DNA from: Cinnamomum chago
Taxonomy: Eukaryota; Streptophyta; Magnoliopsida; Laurales; Lauraceae
Length of the DNA: 64,000 bases
Direction: 5' to 3'
Assembly: GCA_038049695.1 (NCBI GenBank)
Contig: CP142451.1
Location: forward strand, 47,193,001 to 47,257,000
A program made the translations under genes and the position numbers. The notes beneath the pieces were generated by a model that did no database searches, was not told the origin of the DNA, and saw only the letters and a list, made by a program, of their open reading frames with translations. This document shows positions 33,174-45,404 of this stretch, piece after piece (position 1 is the stretch's first letter; each line of letters opens with the position of its first letter).

Positions 33174-33590
33174 GGATTATATTCGCGAATGAAACTGGTT
33201 GTACCTTCCGGTTCGTGTCTTCCAGCGGCCCGGATTGGGTTGTCGGGGACGTAACTTTCGATCCGCCCGTCGGATTCGCCAATATGATATACCGTTGGAA
33301 AGCTCGGGACGAGCAGATCGGCGGGGCAAACAGGCAAGCCCGTTTCGTGCCGCCGGCGGGGTCGGATTCGGCCATTCTCGATGCTGTATCCTCGGTTTTT
33401 TGCTCCCCGCTCCCCACGCCCATCGTTCCGACACCGGGAGCACGCACGTCGCCCCCATCGTGGCCCGGAATAGGGGATCGTGATGCCCAAGTGCCCCCTG
33501 CATAACTAAACAAAATAAAAAGTGTAATTGCGAGTGCCAAACGATCAGCGCCCAAGGAGGGAAGGCCGAAGTTGACTTCAAAAGCAAAAA

Positions 33591-33710
33591 GGGGGTGCAA
33601 CACGAGGACTTCCCAGGAGGTCACCCATCCTAGTACTACTCTCGCCCAAGCACGCTTAACTGCGGAGTTCTGATGGGATCCGGTGCATTAGCGCTGGTAT
33701 GATCGCACCC
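33591..33710 (-). rRNA. 5S rRNA: 5S rRNA gene 63
   Basis: Consensus coding sequence. Upstream spacer has GGGTTTTCGG. Confidence 0.98.
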
Positions 33711-34127
33711 GGATTATATTCGCGAATGAAACTGGTTGTACCTTCCGGTTCGTGTCTTCCAGCGGCCCGGATTGGGTTTTCGGGGACGTAACTTTCGATC
33801 CGCCCGTCGGATTCGCCAATATGATATACCGTTGGAAAGCTCGGGACGAGCAGATCGGCGGGGCAAACAGGCAAGCCCGTTTCGTGCCGCCGGCGGGGTC
33901 GGATTCGGCCATTCTCGATGCTGTATCCTCGGTTTTTTGCTCCCCGCTCCCCACGCCCATCGTTCCGACACCGGGAGCACGCACGTCGCCCCCATCGTGG
34001 CCCGGAATAGGGGATCGTGATGCCCAAGTGCCCCCTGCATAACTAAACAAAATAAAAAGTGTAATTGCGAGTGCCAAACGATCAGCGCCCAAGGAGGGAA
34101 GGCCGAAGTTGACTTCAAAAGCAAAAA

Positions 34128-34247
34128 GGGGGTGCAACACGAGGACTTCCCAGGAGGTCACCCATCCTAGTACTACTCTCGCCCAAGCACGCTTAACTGC
34201 GGAGTTCTGATGGGATCCGGTGCATTAGCGCTGGTATGATCGCACCC
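34128..34247 (-). rRNA. 5S rRNA: 5S rRNA gene 64
   Basis: Consensus coding sequence. Upstream spacer standard. Confidence 0.98.
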
Positions 34248-34664
34248 GGATTATATTCGCGAATGAAACTGGTTGTACCTTCCGGTTCGTGTCTTCCAGC
34301 GGCCCGGATTGGGTTGTCGGGGACGTAACTTTCGATCCGCCCGTCGGATTCGCCAATATGATATACCGTTGGAAAGCTCGGGACGAGCAGATCGGCGGGG
34401 CAAACAGGCAAGCCCGTTTCGTGCCGCCGGCGGGGTCGGATTCGGCCATTCTCGATGCTGTATCCTCGGTTTTTTGCTCCCCGCTCCCCACGCCCATCGT
34501 TCCGACACCGGGAGCACGCACGTCGCCCCCATCGTGGCCCGGAATAGGGGATCGTGATGCCCAAGTGCCCCCTGCATAACTAAACAAAATAAAAAGTGTA
34601 ATTGCGAGTGCCAAACGATCAGCGCCCAAGGAGGGAAGGCCGAAGTTGACTTCAAAAGCAAAAA

Positions 34665-34784
34665 GGGGGTCTAACACGAGGACTTCCCAGGAGGTCACCC
34701 ATCCTAGTACTACTCTCGCCCAAGCACGCTTAACTGCGGAGTTCTGATGGGATCCGGTGCATTAGCGCTGGTATGATCGCACCC
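34665..34784 (-). rRNA. 5S rRNA: 5S rRNA gene 65 (G113A, C114G)
   Basis: Helix I allele. Upstream spacer standard. Confidence 0.95.
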
Positions 34785-35201
34785 GGATTATATTCGCGAA
34801 TGAAACTGGTTGTACCTTCCGGTTCGTGTCTTCCAGCGGCCCGGATTGGGTTGTCGGGGACGTAACTTTCGATCCGCCCGTCGGATTCGCCAATATGATA
34901 TACCGTTGGAAAGCTCGGGACGAGCAGATCGGCGGGGCAAACAGGCAAGCCCGTTTCGTGCCGCCGGCGGGGTCGGATTCGGCCATTCTCGATGCTGTAT
35001 CCTCGGTTTTTTGCTCCCCGCTCCCCACGCCCATCGTTCCGACACCGGGAGCACGCACGTCGCCCCCATCGTGGCCCGGAATAGGGGATCGTGATGCCCA
35101 AGTGCCCCCTGCATAACTAAACAAAATAAAAAGTGTAATTGCGAGTGCCAAACGATCAGCGCCCAAGGAGGGAAGGCCGAAGTTGACTTCAAAAGCAAAA
35201 A

Positions 35202-35321
35202 GGGGGTGCAACACGAGGACTTCCCAGGAGGTCACCCATCCTAGTACTACTCTCGCCCAAGCACGCTTAACTGCGGAGTTCTGATGGGATCCGGTGCATT
35301 AGCGCTGGTATGATCGCACCC
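35202..35321 (-). rRNA. 5S rRNA: 5S rRNA gene 66
   Basis: Consensus coding sequence. Upstream spacer standard. Confidence 0.98.
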
Positions 35322-35738
35322 GGATTATATTCGCGAATGAAACTGGTTGTACCTTCCGGTTCGTGTCTTCCAGCGGCCCGGATTGGGTTGTCGGGGACGT
35401 AACTTTCGATCCGCCCGTCGGATTCGCCAATATGATATACCGTTGGAAAGCTCGGGACGAGCAGATCGGCGGGGCAAACAGGCAAGCCCGTTTCGTGCCG
35501 CCGGCGGGGTCGGATTCGGCCATTCTCGATGCTGTATCCTCGGTTTTTTGCTCCCCGCTCCCCACGCCCATCGTTCCGACACCGGGAGCACGCACGTCGC
35601 CCCCATCGTGGCCCGGAATAGGGGATCGTGATGCCCAAGTGCCCCCTGCATAACTAAACAAAATAAAAAGTGTAATTGCGAGTGCCAAACGATCAGCGCC
35701 CAAGGAGGGAAGGCCGAAGTTGACTTCAAAAGCAAAAA

Positions 35739-35858
35739 GGGGGTGCAACACGAGGACTTCCCAGGAGGTCACCCATCCTAGTACTACTCTCGCCCAAGCA
35801 CGCTTAACTGCGGAGTTCTGATGGGATCCGGTGCATTAGCGCTGGTATGATCGCACCC
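35739..35858 (-). rRNA. 5S rRNA: 5S rRNA gene 67
   Basis: Consensus coding sequence. Upstream spacer combines GTGTTCC at 35904 with AAATAGG, as gene 53. Confidence 0.98.
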
Positions 35859-36275
35859 GGATTATATTCGCGAATGAAACTGGTTGTACCTTCCGGTTCG
35901 TGTGTTCCAGCGGCCCGGATTGGGTTGTCGGGGACGTAACTTTCGATCCGCCCGTCGGATTCGCCAATATGATATACCGTTGGAAAGCTCGGGACGAGCA
36001 GATCGGCGGGGCAAATAGGCAAGCCCGTTTCGTGCCGCCGGCGGGGTCGGATTCGGCCATTCTCGATGCTGTATCCTCGGTTTTTTGCTCCCCGCTCCCC
36101 ACGCCCATCGTTCCGACACCGGGAGCACGCACGTCGCCCCCATCGTGGCCCGGAATAGGGGATCGTGATGCCCAAGTGCCCCCTGCATAACTAAACAAAA
36201 TAAAAAGTGTAATTGCGAGTGCCAAACGATCAGCGCCCAAGGAGGGAAGGCCGAAGTTGACTTCAAAAGCAAAAA

Positions 36276-36395
36276 GGGGGTGCAACACGAGGACTTCCCA
36301 GGAGGTCACCCATCCTAGTACTACTCTCGCCCAAGCACGCTTATCTGCGGAGTTCTGATGGGATCCGGTGCATTAGCGCTGGTATGATCGCACCC
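36276..36395 (-). rRNA. 5S rRNA: 5S rRNA gene 68 (U52A)
   Basis: Box A allele U52A, last of five. Upstream spacer standard. Confidence 0.96.
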
Positions 36396-36812
36396 GGATT
36401 ATATTCGCGAATGAAACTGGTTGTACCTTCCGGTTCGTGTCTTCCAGCGGCCCGGATTGGGTTGTCGGGGACGTAACTTTCGATCCGCCCGTCGGATTCG
36501 CCAATATGATATACCGTTGGAAAGCTCGGGACGAGCAGATCGGCGGGGCAAACAGGCAAGCCCGTTTCGTGCCGCCGGCGGGGTCGGATTCGGCCATTCT
36601 CGATGCTGTATCCTCGGTTTTTTGCTCCCCGCTCCCCACGCCCATCGTTCCGACACCGGGAGCACGCACGTCGCCCCCATCGTGGCCCGGAATAGGGGAT
36701 CGTGATGCCCAAGTGCCCCCTGCATAACTAAACAAAATAAAAAGTGTAATTGCGAGTGCCAAACGATCAGCGCCCAAGGAGGGAAGGCCGAAGTTGACTT
36801 CAAAAGCAAAAA

Positions 36813-36932
36813 GGGGGTGCAACACGAGGACTTCCCAGGAGGTCACCCATCCTAGTACTACTCTCGCCCAAGCACGCTTAACTGCGGAGTTCTGATGGGA
36901 TCCGGTGCATTAGCGCTGGTATGATCGCACCC
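36813..36932 (-). rRNA. 5S rRNA: 5S rRNA gene 69
   Basis: Consensus coding sequence. Upstream spacer standard. Confidence 0.98.
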
Positions 36933-37349
36933 GGATTATATTCGCGAATGAAACTGGTTGTACCTTCCGGTTCGTGTCTTCCAGCGGCCCGGATTGGGTT
37001 GTCGGGGACGTAACTTTCGATCCGCCCGTCGGATTCGCCAATATGATATACCGTTGGAAAGCTCGGGACGAGCAGATCGGCGGGGCAAACAGGCAAGCCC
37101 GTTTCGTGCCGCCGGCGGGGTCGGATTCGGCCATTCTCGATGCTGTATCCTCGGTTTTTTGCTCCCCGCTCCCCACGCCCATCGTTCCGACACCGGGAGC
37201 ACGCACGTCGCCCCCATCGTGGCCCGGAATAGGGGATCGTGATGCCCAAGTGCCCCCTGCATAACTAAACAAAATAAAAAGTGTAATTGCGAGTGCCAAA
37301 CGATCAGCGCCCAAGGAGGGAAGGCCGAAGTTGACTTCAAAAGCAAAAA

Positions 37350-37469
37350 GGGGGTGCAACACGAGGACTTCCCAGGAGGTCACCCATCCTAGTACTACTC
37401 TCGCCCAAGCACGCTTAACTGCGGAGTTCTGATGGGATCCGGTGCATTAGCGCTGGTATGATCGCACCC
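37350..37469 (-). rRNA. 5S rRNA: 5S rRNA gene 70
   Basis: Consensus coding sequence. Upstream spacer has AAATAGG; start of the 8-unit block. Confidence 0.98.
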
Positions 37470-37886
37470 GGATTATATTCGCGAATGAAACTGGTTGTAC
37501 CTTCCGGTTCGTGTCTTCCAGCGGCCCGGATTGGGTTGTCGGGGACGTAACTTTCGATCCGCCCGTCGGATTCGCCAATATGATATACCGTTGGAAAGCT
37601 CGGGACGAGCAGATCGGCGGGGCAAATAGGCAAGCCCGTTTCGTGCCGCCGGCGGGGTCGGATTCGGCCATTCTCGATGCTGTATCCTCGGTTTTTTGCT
37701 CCCCGCTCCCCACGCCCATCGTTCCGACACCGGGAGCACGCACGTCGCCCCCATCGTGGCCCGGAATAGGGGATCGTGATGCCCAAGTGCCCCCTGCATA
37801 ACTAAACAAAATAAAAAGTGTAATTGCGAGTGCCAAACGATCAGCGCCCAAGGAGGGAAGGCCGAAGTTGACTTCAAAAGCAAAAA

Positions 37887-38006
37887 GGGGGTGCAACACG
37901 AGGACTTCCCAGGAGGTCACCCATCCTAGTACTACTCTCGCCCAAGCACGCTTAACTGCGGAGTTCTGATGGGATCCGGTGCATTAGCGCTGGTATGATC
38001 GCACCC
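37887..38006 (-). rRNA. 5S rRNA: 5S rRNA gene 71
   Basis: Consensus coding sequence. Upstream spacer has GATGCCGTA. Confidence 0.98.
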
Positions 38007-38423
38007 GGATTATATTCGCGAATGAAACTGGTTGTACCTTCCGGTTCGTGTCTTCCAGCGGCCCGGATTGGGTTGTCGGGGACGTAACTTTCGATCCGCC
38101 CGTCGGATTCGCCAATATGATATACCGTTGGAAAGCTCGGGACGAGCAGATCGGCGGGGCAAACAGGCAAGCCCGTTTCGTGCCGCCGGCGGGGTCGGAT
38201 TCGGCCATTCTCGATGCCGTATCCTCGGTTTTTTGCTCCCCGCTCCCCACGCCCATCGTTCCGACACCGGGAGCACGCACGTCGCCCCCATCGTGGCCCG
38301 GAATAGGGGATCGTGATGCCCAAGTGCCCCCTGCATAACTAAACAAAATAAAAAGTGTAATTGCGAGTGCCAAACGATCAGCGCCCAAGGAGGGAAGGCC
38401 GAAGTTGACTTCAAAAGCAAAAA

Positions 38424-38543
38424 GGGGGTGCAACACGAGGACTTCCCAGGAGGTCAATCATCCTAGTACTACTCTCGCCCAAGCACGCTTAACTGCGGAG
38501 TTCTGATGGGATTCGGTGCATTAGCGCTGGTATGATCGCACCC
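38424..38543 (-). rRNA. 5S rRNA: 5S rRNA gene 72 (G31A, G86A, G87U)
   Basis: Triple allele. Upstream spacer has AAACAGTC and GGGAGGAC. Confidence 0.95.
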
Positions 38544-38960
38544 GGATTATATTCGCGAATGAAACTGGTTGTACCTTCCGGTTCGTGTCTTCCAGCGGCC
38601 CGGATTGGGTTGTCGGGGACGTAACTTTCGATCCGCCCGTCGGATTCGCCAATATGATATACCGTTGGAAAGCTCGGGACGAGCAGATCGGCGGGGCAAA
38701 CAGTCAAGCCCGTTTCGTGCCGCCGGCGGGGTCGGATTCGGCCATTCTCGATGCTGTATCCTCGGTTTTTTGCTCCCCGCTCCCCACGCCCATCGTTCCG
38801 ACACCGGGAGGACGCACGTCGCCCCCATCGTGGCCCGGAATAGGGGATCGTGATGCCCAAGTGCCCCCTGCATAACTAAACAAAATAAAAAGTGTAATTG
38901 CGAGTGCCAAACGATCAGCGCCCAAGGAGGGAAGGCCGAAGTTGACTTCAAAAGCAAAAA

Positions 38961-39080
38961 GGGGGTGCAACACGAGGACTTCACAGGAGGTCACCCATCT
39001 TAGTACTACTCTCGCCCAAGCACGCTTAACTGCGGAGTTCTGATGGGATCCGGTGCATTAGCGCTGGTATGATCGCACCC
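38961..39080 (-). rRNA. 5S rRNA: 5S rRNA gene 73 (G81A, G98U)
   Basis: Helix IV and box C allele. Upstream spacer standard. Confidence 0.95.
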
Positions 39081-39497
39081 GGATTATATTCGCGAATGAA
39101 ACTGGTTGTACCTTCCGGTTCGTGTCTTCCAGCGGCCCGGATTGGGTTGTCGGGGACGTAACTTTCGATCCGCCCGTCGGATTCGCCAATATGATATACC
39201 GTTGGAAAGCTCGGGACGAGCAGATCGGCGGGGCAAACAGGCAAGCCCGTTTCGTGCCGCCGGCGGGGTCGGATTCGGCCATTCTCGATGCTGTATCCTC
39301 GGTTTTTTGCTCCCCGCTCCCCACGCCCATCGTTCCGACACCGGGAGCACGCACGTCGCCCCCATCGTGGCCCGGAATAGGGGATCGTGATGCCCAAGTG
39401 CCCCCTGCATAACTAAACAAAATAAAAAGTGTAATTGCGAGTGCCAAACGATCAGCGCCCAAGGAGGGAAGGCCGAAGTTGACTTCAAAAGCAAAAA

Positions 39498-39617
39498 GGG
39501 GGTGCAACACGAGGACTTCACAGGAGGTCACCCATCTTAGTACTACTCTCGCCCAAGCACGCTTAACTGCGGAGTTCTGATGGGATCCGGTGCATTAGCG
39601 CTGGTATGATCGCACCC
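39498..39617 (-). rRNA. 5S rRNA: 5S rRNA gene 74 (G81A, G98U)
   Basis: Helix IV and box C allele. Upstream spacer has AAACAGTC with GGGAGCAC. Confidence 0.95.
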
Positions 39618-40034
39618 GGATTATATTCGCGAATGAAACTGGTTGTACCTTCCGGTTCGTGTCTTCCAGCGGCCCGGATTGGGTTGTCGGGGACGTAACT
39701 TTCGATCCGCCCGTCGGATTCGCCAATATGATATACCGTTGGAAAGCTCGGGACGAGCAGATCGGCGGGGCAAACAGTCAAGCCCGTTTCGTGCCGCCGG
39801 CGGGGTCGGATTCGGCCATTCTCGATGCTGTATCCTCGGTTTTTTGCTCCCCGCTCCCCACGCCCATCGTTCCGACACCGGGAGCACGCACGTCGCCCCC
39901 ATCGTGGCCCGGAATAGGGGATCGTGATGCCCAAGTGCCCCCTGCATAACTAAACAAAATAAAAAGTGTAATTGCGAGTGCCAAACGATCAGCGCCCAAG
40001 GAGGGAAGGCCGAAGTTGACTTCAAAAGCAAAAA

Positions 40035-40154
40035 GGGGGTCTAACACGAGGACTTCCCAGGAGGTCACCCATCCTAGTACTACTCTCGCCCAAGCACGCT
40101 TAACTGCGGAGTTCTGATGGGATCCGGTGCATTAGCGCTGGTATGATCGCACCC
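40035..40154 (-). rRNA. 5S rRNA: 5S rRNA gene 75 (G113A, C114G)
   Basis: Helix I allele. Upstream spacer standard. Confidence 0.95.
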
Positions 40155-40571
40155 GGATTATATTCGCGAATGAAACTGGTTGTACCTTCCGGTTCGTGTC
40201 TTCCAGCGGCCCGGATTGGGTTGTCGGGGACGTAACTTTCGATCCGCCCGTCGGATTCGCCAATATGATATACCGTTGGAAAGCTCGGGACGAGCAGATC
40301 GGCGGGGCAAACAGGCAAGCCCGTTTCGTGCCGCCGGCGGGGTCGGATTCGGCCATTCTCGATGCTGTATCCTCGGTTTTTTGCTCCCCGCTCCCCACGC
40401 CCATCGTTCCGACACCGGGAGCACGCACGTCGCCCCCATCGTGGCCCGGAATAGGGGATCGTGATGCCCAAGTGCCCCCTGCATAACTAAACAAAATAAA
40501 AAGTGTAATTGCGAGTGCCAAACGATCAGCGCCCAAGGAGGGAAGGCCGAAGTTGACTTCAAAAGCAAAAA

Positions 40572-40691
40572 GGGGGTGCAACACGAGGACTTCCCAGGAG
40601 GTCACCCATCCTAGTACTACTCTCGCCCAAGCACGCTTAACTGCGGAGTTCTGATGGGATCCGGTGCATTAGCGCTGGTATGATCGCACCC
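40572..40691 (-). rRNA. 5S rRNA: 5S rRNA gene 76
   Basis: Consensus coding sequence. Upstream spacer has GGGTTTTCGG. Confidence 0.98.
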
Positions 40692-41108
40692 GGATTATAT
40701 TCGCGAATGAAACTGGTTGTACCTTCCGGTTCGTGTCTTCCAGCGGCCCGGATTGGGTTTTCGGGGACGTAACTTTCGATCCGCCCGTCGGATTCGCCAA
40801 TATGATATACCGTTGGAAAGCTCGGGACGAGCAGATCGGCGGGGCAAACAGGCAAGCCCGTTTCGTGCCGCCGGCGGGGTCGGATTCGGCCATTCTCGAT
40901 GCTGTATCCTCGGTTTTTTGCTCCCCGCTCCCCACGCCCATCGTTCCGACACCGGGAGCACGCACGTCGCCCCCATCGTGGCCCGGAATAGGGGATCGTG
41001 ATGCCCAAGTGCCCCCTGCATAACTAAACAAAATAAAAAGTGTAATTGCGAGTGCCAAACGATCAGCGCCCAAGGAGGGAAGGCCGAAGTTGACTTCAAA
41101 AGCAAAAA

Positions 41109-41228
41109 GGGGGTGCAACACGAGGACTTCCCAGGAGGTCACCCATCCTAGTACTACTCTCGCCCAAGCACGCTTAACTGCGGAGTTCTGATGGGATCCG
41201 GTGCATTAGCGCTGGTATGATCGCACCC
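41109..41228 (-). rRNA. 5S rRNA: 5S rRNA gene 77
   Basis: Consensus coding sequence. Upstream spacer standard. Confidence 0.98.
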
Positions 41229-41645
41229 GGATTATATTCGCGAATGAAACTGGTTGTACCTTCCGGTTCGTGTCTTCCAGCGGCCCGGATTGGGTTGTCG
41301 GGGACGTAACTTTCGATCCGCCCGTCGGATTCGCCAATATGATATACCGTTGGAAAGCTCGGGACGAGCAGATCGGCGGGGCAAACAGGCAAGCCCGTTT
41401 CGTGCCGCCGGCGGGGTCGGATTCGGCCATTCTCGATGCTGTATCCTCGGTTTTTTGCTCCCCGCTCCCCACGCCCATCGTTCCGACACCGGGAGCACGC
41501 ACGTCGCCCCCATCGTGGCCCGGAATAGGGGATCGTGATGCCCAAGTGCCCCCTGCATAACTAAACAAAATAAAAAGTGTAATTGCGAGTGCCAAACGAT
41601 CAGCGCCCAAGGAGGGAAGGCCGAAGTTGACTTCAAAAGCAAAAA

Positions 41646-41765
41646 GGGGGTGCAACACGAGGACTTCCCAGGAGGTCACCCATCCTAGTACTACTCTCGC
41701 CCAAGCACGCTTAACTGCGGAGTTCTGATGGGATCCGGTGCATTAGCGCTGGTATGATCGCACCC
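41646..41765 (-). rRNA. 5S rRNA: 5S rRNA gene 78
   Basis: Consensus coding sequence. Upstream spacer has AAATAGG; start of the 10-unit block. Confidence 0.98.
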
Positions 41766-42182
41766 GGATTATATTCGCGAATGAAACTGGTTGTACCTTC
41801 CGGTTCGTGTCTTCCAGCGGCCCGGATTGGGTTGTCGGGGACGTAACTTTCGATCCGCCCGTCGGATTCGCCAATATGATATACCGTTGGAAAGCTCGGG
41901 ACGAGCAGATCGGCGGGGCAAATAGGCAAGCCCGTTTCGTGCCGCCGGCGGGGTCGGATTCGGCCATTCTCGATGCTGTATCCTCGGTTTTTTGCTCCCC
42001 GCTCCCCACGCCCATCGTTCCGACACCGGGAGCACGCACGTCGCCCCCATCGTGGCCCGGAATAGGGGATCGTGATGCCCAAGTGCCCCCTGCATAACTA
42101 AACAAAATAAAAAGTGTAATTGCGAGTGCCAAACGATCAGCGCCCAAGGAGGGAAGGCCGAAGTTGACTTCAAAAGCAAAAA

Positions 42183-42302
42183 GGGGGTGCAACACGAGGA
42201 CTTCCCAGGAGGTCACCCATCCTAGTACTACTCTCGCCCAAGCACGCTTAACTGCGGAGTTCTGATGGGATCCGGTGCATTAGCGCTGGTATGATCGCAC
42301 CC
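42183..42302 (-). rRNA. 5S rRNA: 5S rRNA gene 79
   Basis: Consensus coding sequence. Upstream spacer has GATGCCGTA. Confidence 0.98.
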
Positions 42303-42719
42303 GGATTATATTCGCGAATGAAACTGGTTGTACCTTCCGGTTCGTGTCTTCCAGCGGCCCGGATTGGGTTGTCGGGGACGTAACTTTCGATCCGCCCGTC
42401 GGATTCGCCAATATGATATACCGTTGGAAAGCTCGGGACGAGCAGATCGGCGGGGCAAACAGGCAAGCCCGTTTCGTGCCGCCGGCGGGGTCGGATTCGG
42501 CCATTCTCGATGCCGTATCCTCGGTTTTTTGCTCCCCGCTCCCCACGCCCATCGTTCCGACACCGGGAGCACGCACGTCGCCCCCATCGTGGCCCGGAAT
42601 AGGGGATCGTGATGCCCAAGTGCCCCCTGCATAACTAAACAAAATAAAAAGTGTAATTGCGAGTGCCAAACGATCAGCGCCCAAGGAGGGAAGGCCGAAG
42701 TTGACTTCAAAAGCAAAAA

Positions 42720-42839
42720 GGGGGTGCAACACGAGGACTTCCCAGGAGGTCAATCATCCTAGTACTACTCTCGCCCAAGCACGCTTAACTGCGGAGTTCT
42801 GATGGGATTCGGTGCATTAGCGCTGGTATGATCGCACCC
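42720..42839 (-). rRNA. 5S rRNA: 5S rRNA gene 80 (G31A, G86A, G87U)
   Basis: Triple allele. Upstream spacer has AAACAGTC and GGGAGGAC. Confidence 0.95.
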
Positions 42840-43256
42840 GGATTATATTCGCGAATGAAACTGGTTGTACCTTCCGGTTCGTGTCTTCCAGCGGCCCGGA
42901 TTGGGTTGTCGGGGACGTAACTTTCGATCCGCCCGTCGGATTCGCCAATATGATATACCGTTGGAAAGCTCGGGACGAGCAGATCGGCGGGGCAAACAGT
43001 CAAGCCCGTTTCGTGCCGCCGGCGGGGTCGGATTCGGCCATTCTCGATGCTGTATCCTCGGTTTTTTGCTCCCCGCTCCCCACGCCCATCGTTCCGACAC
43101 CGGGAGGACGCACGTCGCCCCCATCGTGGCCCGGAATAGGGGATCGTGATGCCCAAGTGCCCCCTGCATAACTAAACAAAATAAAAAGTGTAATTGCGAG
43201 TGCCAAACGATCAGCGCCCAAGGAGGGAAGGCCGAAGTTGACTTCAAAAGCAAAAA

Positions 43257-43376
43257 GGGGGTGCAACACGAGGACTTCACAGGAGGTCACCCATCTTAGT
43301 ACTACTCTCGCCCAAGCACGCTTAACTGCGGAGTTCTGATGGGATCCGGTGCATTAGCGCTGGTATGATCGCACCC
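43257..43376 (-). rRNA. 5S rRNA: 5S rRNA gene 81 (G81A, G98U)
   Basis: First of four consecutive copies of this allele. Upstream spacer standard. Confidence 0.95.
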
Positions 43377-43793
43377 GGATTATATTCGCGAATGAAACTG
43401 GTTGTACCTTCCGGTTCGTGTCTTCCAGCGGCCCGGATTGGGTTGTCGGGGACGTAACTTTCGATCCGCCCGTCGGATTCGCCAATATGATATACCGTTG
43501 GAAAGCTCGGGACGAGCAGATCGGCGGGGCAAACAGGCAAGCCCGTTTCGTGCCGCCGGCGGGGTCGGATTCGGCCATTCTCGATGCTGTATCCTCGGTT
43601 TTTTGCTCCCCGCTCCCCACGCCCATCGTTCCGACACCGGGAGCACGCACGTCGCCCCCATCGTGGCCCGGAATAGGGGATCGTGATGCCCAAGTGCCCC
43701 CTGCATAACTAAACAAAATAAAAAGTGTAATTGCGAGTGCCAAACGATCAGCGCCCAAGGAGGGAAGGCCGAAGTTGACTTCAAAAGCAAAAA

Positions 43794-43913
43794 GGGGGTG
43801 CAACACGAGGACTTCACAGGAGGTCACCCATCTTAGTACTACTCTCGCCCAAGCACGCTTAACTGCGGAGTTCTGATGGGATCCGGTGCATTAGCGCTGG
43901 TATGATCGCACCC
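43794..43913 (-). rRNA. 5S rRNA: 5S rRNA gene 82 (G81A, G98U)
   Basis: Upstream spacer has AAACAGTC and GGGAGGAC; with gene 83 it forms the extra two units of the 10-unit block. Confidence 0.95.
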
Positions 43914-44330
43914 GGATTATATTCGCGAATGAAACTGGTTGTACCTTCCGGTTCGTGTCTTCCAGCGGCCCGGATTGGGTTGTCGGGGACGTAACTTTCG
44001 ATCCGCCCGTCGGATTCGCCAATATGATATACCGTTGGAAAGCTCGGGACGAGCAGATCGGCGGGGCAAACAGTCAAGCCCGTTTCGTGCCGCCGGCGGG
44101 GTCGGATTCGGCCATTCTCGATGCTGTATCCTCGGTTTTTTGCTCCCCGCTCCCCACGCCCATCGTTCCGACACCGGGAGGACGCACGTCGCCCCCATCG
44201 TGGCCCGGAATAGGGGATCGTGATGCCCAAGTGCCCCCTGCATAACTAAACAAAATAAAAAGTGTAATTGCGAGTGCCAAACGATCAGCGCCCAAGGAGG
44301 GAAGGCCGAAGTTGACTTCAAAAGCAAAAA

Positions 44331-44450
44331 GGGGGTGCAACACGAGGACTTCACAGGAGGTCACCCATCTTAGTACTACTCTCGCCCAAGCACGCTTAAC
44401 TGCGGAGTTCTGATGGGATCCGGTGCATTAGCGCTGGTATGATCGCACCC
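44331..44450 (-). rRNA. 5S rRNA: 5S rRNA gene 83 (G81A, G98U)
   Basis: Third of the four-gene run. Upstream spacer standard. Confidence 0.95.
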
Positions 44451-44867
44451 GGATTATATTCGCGAATGAAACTGGTTGTACCTTCCGGTTCGTGTCTTCC
44501 AGCGGCCCGGATTGGGTTGTCGGGGACGTAACTTTCGATCCGCCCGTCGGATTCGCCAATATGATATACCGTTGGAAAGCTCGGGACGAGCAGATCGGCG
44601 GGGCAAACAGGCAAGCCCGTTTCGTGCCGCCGGCGGGGTCGGATTCGGCCATTCTCGATGCTGTATCCTCGGTTTTTTGCTCCCCGCTCCCCACGCCCAT
44701 CGTTCCGACACCGGGAGCACGCACGTCGCCCCCATCGTGGCCCGGAATAGGGGATCGTGATGCCCAAGTGCCCCCTGCATAACTAAACAAAATAAAAAGT
44801 GTAATTGCGAGTGCCAAACGATCAGCGCCCAAGGAGGGAAGGCCGAAGTTGACTTCAAAAGCAAAAA

Positions 44868-44987
44868 GGGGGTGCAACACGAGGACTTCACAGGAGGTCA
44901 CCCATCTTAGTACTACTCTCGCCCAAGCACGCTTAACTGCGGAGTTCTGATGGGATCCGGTGCATTAGCGCTGGTATGATCGCACCC
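44868..44987 (-). rRNA. 5S rRNA: 5S rRNA gene 84 (G81A, G98U)
   Basis: Last of the four-gene run. Upstream spacer has AAACAGTC with GGGAGCAC, as gene 74. Confidence 0.95.
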
Positions 44988-45404
44988 GGATTATATTCGC
45001 GAATGAAACTGGTTGTACCTTCCGGTTCGTGTCTTCCAGCGGCCCGGATTGGGTTGTCGGGGACGTAACTTTCGATCCGCCCGTCGGATTCGCCAATATG
45101 ATATACCGTTGGAAAGCTCGGGACGAGCAGATCGGCGGGGCAAACAGTCAAGCCCGTTTCGTGCCGCCGGCGGGGTCGGATTCGGCCATTCTCGATGCTG
45201 TATCCTCGGTTTTTTGCTCCCCGCTCCCCACGCCCATCGTTCCGACACCGGGAGCACGCACGTCGCCCCCATCGTGGCCCGGAATAGGGGATCGTGATGC
45301 CCAAGTGCCCCCTGCATAACTAAACAAAATAAAAAGTGTAATTGCGAGTGCCAAACGATCAGCGCCCAAGGAGGGAAGGCCGAAGTTGACTTCAAAAGCA
45401 AAAA

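Larger units (their letters stand above)
30369..35738. repeat. Higher-order block C, copy 2 (10 units)
   Basis: Second copy of 21240-26609, starting at gene 57 and ending before gene 67. Confidence 0.83.
37470..41765. repeat. Higher-order block D, 8-unit version
   Basis: Order: AAATAGG; GATGCCGTA; triple allele with AAACAGTC/GGGAGGAC; G81A/G98U; G81A/G98U with AAACAGTC; helix I allele; GGGTTTTCGG; standard. It is followed directly by a 10-unit version of itself. Confidence 0.87.
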
